Shown here: positions 8,745 through 16,345 of the stretch, piece after piece
How positions within the stretch are numbered: the stretch's first letter is position 1
Layout of the letters: the number at the start of each line of letters is the position of its first letter
NCBI RefSeq assembly: GCF_000611645.1
Contig: NW_014013128.1
Coordinates: 10,655 to 26,999 of the forward strand
Direction: 5' to 3'
Length of the DNA: 16,345 nucleotides
From: Monoraphidium neglectum
Lineage: Eukaryota; Chlorophyta; Chlorophyceae; Sphaeropleales; Selenastraceae
Notes under the pieces: generated by a model
Seen by the model: the letters and a program-made list of their open reading frames with translations, nothing else
Told to the model about the DNA's origin: nothing
Databases searched by the model: none
Made by a program: the position numbers and the translations under genes

Positions 8745-9734
8745 CCTTATGTTAATGAGGCGCGGCCTAGAACCAATTTATAAGAACTGTGCAATACTTC
8801 ATCAGCATTAAAGGTTTTTCAAACGCTTTACGGATTCGTGTTACAGGCCAAGGGGGTGTGACATCCTCATGTGAAGGGGGCAGTCATGGGTGCAAGCTCA
8901 GTACAGTTGGCTGCTGGGAAAGGTTCTGTAAGCCAAGGCCATTTCAAAAACCGCGGCCGGCGAGCGGCGCGGTGCGGTGAGTGCTGCGACAGGAGGAGGC
9001 GCAAGCTTGGCCCATTCAATGCTCATGAAAAGCTTTCTTGTTCAGTACGCATCACGCACCCTTGACTCCTGAGTGAGGCCAATGATTGTTAGTGGTGGCA
9101 GCAAAACCATTAAATGTCAACAGACCTCCTGTTGTCTGCACGCGGTGCATCGCGCGGGCCAGGTCCACCAGCTTGCACCCACCAGCAGCTCAAGCCAGAT
9201 CCCTTGATCACACAACACAGCTCCAATGGAGTCCCGGACAAGTGGGCGGAGGCCGGCACCTAGGCCAGGCAGGCGCCCTGAGAAGCAGGGTCCGTCAATT
9301 ACGTCAATGGGTGCCGCGACACGGCGTGCACCCGGTTGGGTCCGTTGATGGCAGCTCCACCAGCGCCCCCAGAGGCAGCATCCCAAGCCCTACAAACATC
9401 TTCAACACCAGTGCTCGCCATTGCTGGGGTAGATGCCTGCCAGATGGCCAAAACCAATGGTCAGAGGTCCCCATCAGCAATATGTGGCTGATACGCTCAC
9501 TGGTGGCGGTGGCCCGCAAAGTCCGCTCACAACTGGCACCTGGACCGTGCCAGGCACCTCTTCAGTTATTCAGGCCCCTGGAAATGCATGCTGAACGATA
9601 CGGGTGAACACTGCAAGGAATGATTGGAAGCTAGACCGTGCCCATGACTGGTGCAGCCATGCAGGTGCGTGCGCAGGGGCACCTCGTCCAAAAAATTGCT
9701 CTGTGGCTTGCGTGTCCCAAGCATGTAAGCAGCT

Positions 9735-9758
9735 AGCCATGCATGGCCATGCATGGCT
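9735..9758. repeat. 24-bp perfect palindrome rich in TGCATG
   Basis: The sequence is AGCCATGCATGG followed directly by its reverse complement. A further TGCATGC at 9766-9772 adds to local TGCATG density. It could be a cruciform or dimer-binding site; no function is assigned. Confidence 0.85.
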
Positions 9759-9919
9759 CCGGCTCTGCATGCACATATAACCCAGCAGTGCCCACATGCC
9801 TGCTGCAGACACCTGCATGTCTGCTGCCTCCAGCGGCACCACCGGCCGCAACGACCACTCTGCGACACGCTGCTCCAGCGTGTGTGCGATTGTTGAACTG
9901 TGAATACGCACATTACATG

Positions 9920-9938
9920 TGTAATAAAATCAATGTAA
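9920..9938 (+). terminator. Orphan poly(A)-signal cluster
   Basis: Two TGTAA motifs (9920-9924 and 9934-9938) flank an AATAAA (9923-9928), a local AT-rich spot in GC-rich DNA. No plus-strand coding gene could be assigned upstream. It might end a non-coding or very long transcript, or be chance. Confidence 0.3.
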
Positions 9939-11071
9939 GGTGCGACAGAAGCACCACCCGCGAAGAGCTAAGATGCGCTTTCCCTTGAGCTTGGGTCCAA
10001 CGCTGCAAAGAGTTTGGACTAAGGCGTGCACCAAGGTCTGCACTCTCTTGCAACGCGTCTGCAATTCATATGCGCCGGCAAGGCTTAAAAGCGATGGGAA
10101 CCAGATTGAGGAGGGAGATTATGCCGACAAGCATGAGTCTGCTGGCAAGGCATCCAGGTGCTGAGCAACCAAGTTTCAACCGCGATCGCTGCAGCCGAAG
10201 TGATGGCTGTGCCTGCGGGAGGACCGCCGCTAGTGAGCCGCTCAGGCGACATGCACACATATTTATCAGGTGAAGAAGGATACCTGCTCAGGCTCCGATC
10301 TGCTGCTGCCGCTCCGTTTGGCCGCAACAAGAGTCGGGGCCATCAAGCTTGCGCAAAGCAGGACAATGATGAGCAGGGCAAGTGTGGCTAAACCTTCAGG
10401 CAAGCAGGTGACCGGCAAATCAGCAGCCCGTGGCACCACGGCTGTGACGGAGAGGAAGTGTGCGTGTGTGCATGTGTGTGTGTGTGTGTCGTGCGTGAAT
10501 CGAAGTGAGTACGGGCGCGACGACAGCGTGAAGGATTTTCAGACATGCGCGCATAGCCGCGTGTCCGCACCATTCAAGCCTGTCACCCGCCAGAAGGGCC
10601 ACCGGGCGAGCCGGTAGATGGCCGTGCTCAGGATGTGGTGAATGTGCAAGTCCTGACAGTTCGATAGCACAGCTCATTGGAGTCTGAGCACCTATGCAAA
10701 ACACAAAGCGCGTACAAGCTACGCATCGTTCTGAAATAGCACAGCAGTGCCTTGGACAGACTGGCCACAGGGCACAACTCGTGTGACGCTCGAAGGGTAC
10801 AGGCTGTTCAAGGTGCTGCACACAGCAGGGGGTGGCGTGTGCTGCAGGCCTGGAGCTTGCACAGCTGGCAACTAAAACCGCAAGACCCGAAACTGCGGAT
10901 TCGAGCCTGCAGAAACAGGGCATAAAGCGCCACAACAACAATGAAAACGGGTCTGCAGAGATTGCGCACTCTGCTGAACCCATTATGGGGGGGGGGGAGG
11001 GGGCCAATGCGGCTGCAGGTGGGGCCGACAGCACGCCCACACAACCCATGTCAGGAATTGGCCCCCGTCCA

Positions 11072-11076
11072 TTACA
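11072..11076 (-). terminator. Probable UGUAA poly(A) signal of the EGF-repeat gene
   Basis: TTACA on the plus strand is TGTAA on the coding strand, about 57 bases after the stop codon at 11133-11135. The 3'UTR would be short for a green alga, so a more distal signal is also possible. Confidence 0.4.
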
Positions 11077-11132
11077 TTCCTACTTGCAGGTTGCTTGCCC
11101 GCATGCTAATGGTCGCAACTTGTCACTGGCAA

Positions 11133-12998
11133 TCACGGGGTGCACTGCTGGCCCGCGATGACATCGACAGCGCTCAGCAGCAGCACCGGCTTGAGGCCGG
11201 TCGACTTGCACACGCAGCTGGAGTCAAAGTCTGGGTTGGTGATCTGCATCCCCCCAGTAATGGTGGGGCTCACAACCGTGCCGGCCGCATTGACGATGTT
11301 GCAGGAGGAAATTTGGTTCAGCCTGTGTTCAAGGGAGGTGTATGAAGCAGAAGCAGTATGCGTATCTGAATTTAAGAAGAGTGTAATGTCAGGTTGTCAT
11401 AAATGGACCCTGCCCCCTTGCCATGTCGGTGCGCATTGGCCGCGGGGCACAGGACCCGCTTTGCTGGCCTCTAGGCAGCCCGATCTAAAAATCCTGCAAG
11501 CCGCCCTGCACACCTGCTGTTGGCGCATGTAGCGACAACGTTTTGCGCGCGGCCGATGACATAGCGGGGTGCCGACTCATAGGCTAGGTTCAGGGTGCCG
11601 TTGGCGCAGGTGACGGTGGCAGCACCCACGGTCTGGAACTTGTTAGTGCACTTCAGGGGGTTGCTCTTAGACGGGCTGGGCACGCACACAGTGCCCACAA
11701 ACCCAACGCTGAAGGGGTAGGCGGCCGGGTTGAAGGTGACGTTGACCTTGGGCACCTTGGTGGTCCTGCAAGGTAGGGTCAGCAGGCCCGTAGAGCAGGA
11801 GGGGGGGAGTGACGACGTTGCAGCCATCGAGTGCAATCAAATACACTAGTTTGCGGCATGGTGAAGCTGCGGAAACAACTCAACAAGCGCATGCCGCAGC
11901 CCATGCTGCCAGCACAATCTATACCAAACATCAAACTGATTGTGCCGGTGCGGGGGGGGGGGGCGGGGGGGTAAGTCAAGACACAGATGCTGTTTCGGAC
12001 AGGTGCGTGCGTGCGTGTGCCACTCACATCGCGCCCTGCACATGCTGTTTCGGACAGGTGCGTGCGTGCGTGTGCCACTCACATCGCGCCCTGCACAAAC
12101 TCGCGGATGTTGGTGCACTTGCAGGTAGTGGGCTTGAAGGCACCCAGGCTGGTGAACTTCTTGCCGACATTGATCTTCTTGCAGGTGGGGGCGGTGCCTG
12201 TCGGGGGCTCCTTCTGCTTGGGGCTTACGCAGCACGACTCAATCGTGGCTTGGCGGACCTTCTGCAGCAGGCGGCGGGCCTGAGGCGAGTCTGACGCGGC
12301 GCCTGCTGAGTTGGCGTTGAAGAAGGGTATGGCACGGCCAGCACTTGAGCGCACGAAAGTGTAGCCACCGATCGTCTGGCCCCGGACGATGCAGCGCTTG
12401 GTGCGCAGCGTCTCGGGAAGGCACTGGCTGTTGACCGTCGCGCAGCCGTCGACCACACGCAGCCTGCTGAAGACAGTGCCGTTGCACAGCGATGCAAACA
12501 GGGACGACGCGCAGATGTTGGCGAGGGGCTGCGCGGCGCCGACGGATGCGGGCGAGTTGACGCCTGCCAGCAGGGTGGCGATGGGCCCGGCGCTGGCTGC
12601 GCCGACGGTGGTGGCCATGGTGACCAGGACCTTGCCGCTGTCCTGTTGGTTTGAGAAAGAAGGGAGGAGCAGACTCAGTGGTTTGTGAGCTGGGAGTACT
12701 CATCTGCTGTTGCAACCTTGGCCTGAGTGGGCTACAAGAACTAATTGGTGTATCACAAGGCAGTGGTGAATCTGGACTGTGCATACCGTCCTCAACCAGC
12801 AGGCCTTCAAAGTCAAGGGCACGCAGAGCCGCACGAGGAGTGCAAGAGCAGCACTTGCTGGGCAAACCCAACAGCCTGCCGCGCCCCACCGCCATGCCAG
12901 CCCCTCCAAGGCACAGACAAGTGGGTTCAGATCGCCGCAGCGCCCCTTGCATGCATCGTTCCCAGTCAGGCCCCGATCCCCTATCTATGCAGGCTCAC
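11133..12998 (-). other. C-terminal Cys-containing region of the EGF-repeat protein, no recognised domain
   Basis: Exons 12642-12083, 11765-11514 and 11322-11133 read through VTMATTVGAASAGPIATLLAG, NICASSLFASLCNGTVF, GCATVNSQCLPETLRTKRC, ARRLLQKVRQATIESCCVS, KKFTSLGAFKPTTCKC, VGFVGTVCVPSPSKSNPLKC and ISSCNIVNAAG to the end (SCVCKSTGLKPVLLLSAVD). The cysteines are evenly spread, as in disulfide-bonded secreted proteins. The ARRLLQ string resembles the RRLLQ-type segments common in algal wall proteins. I do not recognise a family. Confidence 0.6.
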
Positions 12999-15900
12999 CA
13001 CCAAGTCGCACTTCACAAAAGAGCTTTGGATGCTGGTGATGTTCTGAACAGTGCCCAGCCTGGCCACCGCGGCGTTAGTGATCTCGGACAGACCAGGCGC
13101 GGGGTCGGGGCACGCGGCGTTGGCGCCGCTGCCGTCCGCGGGGGTCAGCAGCAGGAAGGTGTTGAAGACCTGGCTGACGCCTGCGCCCAAGGGCTGGACG
13201 GCCGGGACACTCAGGGTGCCGGTGGCGGTGGAGGTGAAGAGGGAGACGCCGTCGCTGATAGTGTAGGTGAAGTTCGAGTTGCCAGAGAAGCCTCTGAGAG
13301 TTTTTTTTTGGGGGGGGGGAGAGGTGGGGCTGGAGCGGTGAGATCGACACAAGAGCAAAGGGACACAGTCTTGACTTCATCAACAATTGACTAATGGCTG
13401 GCCGTGGAATCAGAATACGGTGAGCCTGAAGGACGCAACGCGAACTGTGAGATCAAAGCCTCCGTGCTGGCCGCAGCTCGCTGCTGCACAGCTTGACCAG
13501 CCAGGCCGCACTAGTGGGGCCCCAGCTGCCCCAATTTCGGCTGGGGCCCCAGCTGCCCCGGCTCCCAGGCATGCTCACGGGACGAACTTCAGGGTGACCT
13601 GGCCGTCGGGCGTCACGGTGACGTTCCCAGTGTTGCTGGTGACGACAAGCTTGGCGCCCGCGCTGGTGCTGACATCATTGGCCAGCACACCAGGGGCTGG
13701 GATCACACAGTCAGTGCCCAGGGGGCACGTGAAAAAGTCGTTCACAGCCGTGGGGACGGGCGGTGCAGGGCCGGTGATGGACAGCACTATGTTGAGAGTC
13801 CTGAGTGATGTCAGATCGGTGATTGTTACTGGGAAGGAGACGTTGCCGGCGAATGAACTGCGACGTGAGTGAAGGCAAGGTTTGCATACGATTCCAGGTG
13901 AAAAAAGTAGCAAGGGAGGAGGGGCGATGAAAGGGAGGAGTTGCAATGAGGTCCAGCACCTCTGTGAGCGGAAGGTATTAGATGCTGACGGGCAGCACCC
14001 TAGATGCAAATGGGCCGCTGCAGGCGATCAACCCACGCACGCCGGGCCGCTGACGTGCCTGGACTCGCTGCCACTGCGCCCGTCCGTGCGAGCGGATAGC
14101 AGCAGATTAGCTTGCGAGCACAAGGATGTGTGGCGCACACTCTCACATGGGCGGGGTGTAGGTGAGCGAGCCGTCAGACTTGACGTCCAGCACGCCGACG
14201 GCTGGGCTGGTCTTGCCCGCAGCCACCAAATAGAGGGGCAGCTGCTTGGGGTTGACGAAGAGGCTCAGGAGGCCGGGTGCGGCCACCCTGCAGACGCCGT
14301 TGCGCGGGCAGATGTAGAAACCGTCCACGCCGCTTGATACAATGGCTACAGGGTAGGGGGTGTTGAAACAAAGAGCGGAGCAATTTGTTGTGGGTTGCAC
14401 AAGTAGAAGTTTTGGATCATGACCTGCAACACCAGCCATCCACCACGGCCCCCAAACATCACTTTCTGGCCAAAACATATCGCAGTGAGGGCTTGAGGCA
14501 GCAATTACCGCACAAACTCAGGATCTCAAAGCTGCTGACAGCGTGCCCACCATTGATTGTCTGGTTGCAGGTTGGGCCAGTGAAGCCGATGGGGCAGCTG
14601 CACTTGTTGGTGTTGATGCAAGTGCCACCATTCTGGCATGTGACGTTGCAGACTACATACAGAGAGGAACGAGGCGGCCAGGAGAGGACCGTCAAATTAC
14701 AATAGCGTAGGCCAGGTGGCGTCCATGCATTGTGTTCAGTCTTCGACAGTAGGTCCTTTCAAAACATTGCAGCAAAGCCGTCTGCAAGCCGGATACAGAA
14801 TGCCATCTGCCCCAGCTGCTCCCCATCCTTAACATACATACATTCCAAGCCGTCAGCAATGACTCCGCACTTTCCCCATAACCCCCTTGTCAACCCACCT
14901 GGCACGGGCCCCTCGCAAGTCGGCCCGGTGAAGCCGGTGCCGTCGCAGTTGCAAGTGTTGTTTCCTGAGCACACGCCCAAGTTCTTGCACAGTCCCGGGG
15001 TGCACACTGCATGCAGTGCATGGCAGGAGGCGGTGCATGGGTCACGTCCTGCAGCAAATCTACCCACTGCGAGGGGCATACGCCGTCAGGCAGCCAGGCC
15101 CAGCTGCCAATCTATGCTGCCAGCCAGCAAGGCAGCACGCACCAGCAGGCGTGGTGCAGGTTGCGCCGGTGAAACCAGTGCCGGAGCAATCACACGTGTT
15201 TGTGCCCACGCAGCGGCCGCCATTCTGGCACGTTTGGTTGCACACTGTGTAGGGGAGCAGCAAGCAGGCAGGCAAGGGGCAGGGATGCAAGGATGAGGAG
15301 AGTTGACCGGAGGATGTGAGGCAACCGCAAGATTGTAGAACAACGTTGCGGCCACTGTCATAATCATGCAGCGCAGCCTCGCCCCTCGCCAAAAGCACAT
15401 GCTGAGCTATTGCCTTGGTGCAAGCCAGGGTCGTGCGCACGTGAGCTCTGTCAACCAGCTAAGTGCACGCAATGGCCTCATCTGCATGCGGGCATGCCAT
15501 ATACATAAAGGGCTGCTGCTGGCTTGACACGCAAGACGACACTCTCGACTCGCTCATGCCCGCAGCTTGTGGAGGACTAACTACCTGCAATGGTGTCGCA
15601 CGTTGCACCACCAAAAGCAGTGCCAGCGCAGTCACAAGTGTTGAGCCCCACACAGCGGCCTCCATTGAGACACGTTTGATTGCAAGCTGCGTTGGGGGGG
15701 GGGGGGGTTCAAGGGCGAAGGTCAACAAATAAGCAGCAAACAGGGGGCTAGGTATCAAGGTGTGTTTTGCCACCCCTGCATCAAAAGTTTCTTGTGTTCA
15801 GGCTACACACAGGCTGGCAATGCATCGTGCACCTTGGAAACACAGCTCACTCAGCCCAGCACTAGAGCCTGTGCCCCAGGCCGTTCGCACCAGTGGTGTT

Positions 15901-16345
15901 GCAGAGAAAGCCTGTAAAACCAGTGCCGGTGCAATCGCAGGTCAGGTTCCCTGTGCAAACACCTGTAAGAAGGAGCAGGCACAAAACAAGTGTTGCCGGG
16001 AGATGAAGATTTGCAAAGGAGTTGCGCAAGGTAGTGTTAGTCAACGGCACAGCAGAGCAACGTGAGAGCAGCCACGGTTCTTGAACAAGCTCAATCCCTT
16101 TCAAGATCAACAACTATGACTTGATTGTACGCACCGCCATTCAGACAGCCACCACTTGTGCCGGCAGTGACACAGCCATTTGAACTGTTGCCACCCGTCG
16201 TGCTGTTGCCGCCACTCGTGCTGTTGGCGCCATTCGTGCTGTTGCCGCCGGTGGTGCCGTTGCCGCCGGTGGTGCCATTGCCGCCGGTCGTTCCGTTGCC
16301 GCCGGTGGTGGTGTTGTCGCCCGTTGTTCCGTTGCCGCCGGTGGT
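11133..16345 (-). CDS. Secreted multidomain matrix protein: NGTTGG stalk, five EGF repeats, two cadherin/Ig-like repeats, Cys-rich tail (5' end outside window)
   Basis: Twelve exons (in coding order): 16345-16135, 15962-15891, 15686-15585, 15244-15143, 15006-14899, 14652-14551, 14345-14147, 13857-13579, 13293-12999, 12642-12083, 11765-11514, 11322-11133 (stop TGA). All donors are GT and all acceptors AG, and the phases match throughout. The sum is 2472 bases: 823 residues plus the stop. Order: an Asn/Gly/Thr stalk, five EGF-like domains joined by phase-1 introns, two Ig-like repeats with a CP...C...APG motif, a region with DGCATVNSQCLPE and ESCCVSPKQ, and a Cys-containing end (AGQQCTP). No C-terminal transmembrane segment is seen, so the protein is probably secreted; the signal peptide would lie to the right of the window. 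EGF and cadherin-like folds mediate extracellular binding. An adhesive or structural matrix role is inference. The N-terminus is missing. Confidence 0.85.
11987..12096. repeat. Perfect 55-bp tandem duplication that copies a 5' splice site
   Basis: Copy 1 (11987-12041) and copy 2 (12042-12096) are identical over all 55 bases. On the minus strand the unit contains the end of the 12642-12083 exon (GTGCAGGGCGCGAT) plus its donor GTGAGT and 30-odd intron bases. The coding-proximal donor (GT at 12082-12081) gives the correct phase. Reading past it meets an in-frame TGA at once. Confidence 0.95.
12999..14345 (-). other. Two tandem cadherin-like/bacterial-Ig-like repeats
   Basis: Unit A: GFYICPRNGVCRVAAPGLL ... 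SDGSLTYTPP|SFAGNVSFPVTITD. Unit B: DFFTCPLGTDCVIPAPGVL AND ... TPDGQVTLKFVP|GFSGNSNFTYTISDG. The APGVLANDV, DG(S/Q)..TY.P and F.G...F.Y.ISDG signatures match Ig-like/cadherin-like repeats of large adhesins. Both units have an extra Cys pair (CPxxxxxC) near the start. The bar marks a phase-2 intron at the same place in each. Confidence 0.75.
13515..13559. repeat. Two 18-bp direct repeats with 27-bp period in an intron
   Basis: TGGGGCCCCAGCTGCCCC occurs at 13515-13532 and again at 13542-13559, near the 5' end of the intron between exons 13579 and 13293 of the EGF-repeat gene. No splice site is involved. Confidence 0.85.
14551..16174 (-). other. Array of five EGF-like domains, mostly one per phase 1-1 exon
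   Basis: EGF1 spans the join of exons 16135 and 15962 (CVTAGTSGGCLNGG then VCTGNLTCDC...GFLC). EGF2 is 15686-15585 (CNQTCLNGGRC, CDCAGTAFGGATC), EGF3 15244-15143, EGF4 15006-14899 (CTPGLCKNLGVC) and EGF5 14652-14551 (CNVTCQNGGTC, CSCPIGFTGPTC). Each has six cysteines in the spacing C..C.NGG.C....C.C..G..G..C. EGF2, EGF3 and EGF5 carry a sequon between the first two cysteines (CNxTC). Exons 15686, 15244 and 14652 are each exactly 102 bases, which points to tandem exon duplication. Confidence 0.88.
16175..16345 (-). repeat. Tandem NGTTGG/NSTxGG hexapeptide stalk encoded by 18-bp repeats
   Basis: About nine hexapeptide units vary from NGTTGG to NSTSGG, NSTNGA and NTTTGG. Nearly every unit holds an N-x-T/S sequon, so the stalk could be heavily N-glycosylated, and its Thr/Ser could carry O-glycans. 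The 18-base DNA unit is imperfectly repeated (about GGCAACGGCACCACCGGC). The array continues past the right edge. Confidence 0.9.

Larger units (their letters stand above)
8764..11071. other. Convergent intergenic region of about 2.3 kb
   Basis: This lies between the 3' ends of the expansin gene (plus) and the EGF-repeat gene (minus). Overlapping open frames occur on both strands, but none shows a signal peptide, known domain or phase-consistent splicing. It holds a 24-bp palindrome (9735-9758), a possible orphan poly(A) cluster (9920-9938), a short GT-rich tract near 10459-10490 and a run of G near 10987-10996. No gene can be supported. A non-coding transcript or a decayed element is possible. 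Confidence 0.5.

Noticed and set aside
9086..9607. Plus-strand 173-residue open frame in the convergent spacer
   Set aside because: No domain, no signal peptide, unremarkable composition and competing open frames on the other strand.
11987..12096. Possible CRISPR or other array from the duplicated unit
   Set aside because: There are only two abutting copies with no spacers, and the setting is a eukaryotic intron.
11940..12283. Plus-strand frames with a repeated peptide (CHSHRALH type)
   Set aside because: The peptide repeat is the plus-strand reading of the 55-bp duplication. The minus strand carries the real exon and donor.
12651..13394. Plus-strand 247-residue open frame
   Set aside because: It is antisense to the 13293-12999 exon and its neighbouring introns. 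Its Gly/Asp/Arg-rich composition is a shadow of the GC-rich coding strand.
15694..15706. G13 homopolymer (and similar runs near 11953 and 13310) as special elements
   Set aside because: On the coding strand these are C-rich polypyrimidine tracts or intron interior. They are ordinary in GC-rich algal introns and prone to sequencing error.

Overview
The window looks like nuclear DNA of a green alga (Chlorophyta, most likely a chlorophycean). It is GC-rich and dense in introns and microsatellites. UGUAA-type poly(A) signals lie downstream of the two complete gene ends. The gene content (an expansin, a glycosylated EGF protein, secretory signal peptides) fits extracellular-matrix biology. No prokaryotic operon, rRNA, tRNA, CRISPR array or intact transposon was seen. 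The species is inference only.

Layout: (1) About 1-1137, minus strand: the 5' part of an unrecognised secreted-protein gene with a signal peptide. It has one clear intron, which carries a long (CA)n/(CG)n tract on the coding strand, and it runs off the left edge. (2) 1138-2735: a divergent spacer that contains 30 uninterrupted TGC triplets. (3) 2736-8463, plus strand: a multi-exon expansin gene with a signal peptide, an expansin/EG45-type double-psi beta-barrel domain and an unusual C-terminal beta-sandwich-like domain. Most exons join in phase, but about 1.1 kb in the middle (4564-5652) cannot be resolved by eye, and three introns lack a GT donor. (4) 8464-11132: the convergent region, with both 3'UTRs, a 24-bp perfect palindrome and a possible orphan poly(A) cluster. 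(5) 11133-16345, minus strand: a 12-exon, 5'-truncated gene for a secreted protein. Its order is an N-glycosylation-rich NGTTGG-type stalk, five EGF-like repeats, two cadherin-like/bacterial-Ig-like repeats and a Cys-rich tail. All 823 codons present in the window join in a consistent phase.

All three products look secretory, so the locus may be a small neighbourhood of cell-wall or matrix genes. The expansin would loosen wall polysaccharide and the EGF/Ig-like protein would act as an adhesive or structural matrix component. This functional link is inference from content and adjacency. The most notable observations are the non-GT introns of the expansin gene, a perfect 55-bp tandem duplication that copies a 5' splice site, the shared phase-2 intron position in the two Ig-like repeats, and the metazoan-like phase 1-1 EGF exon cassettes.
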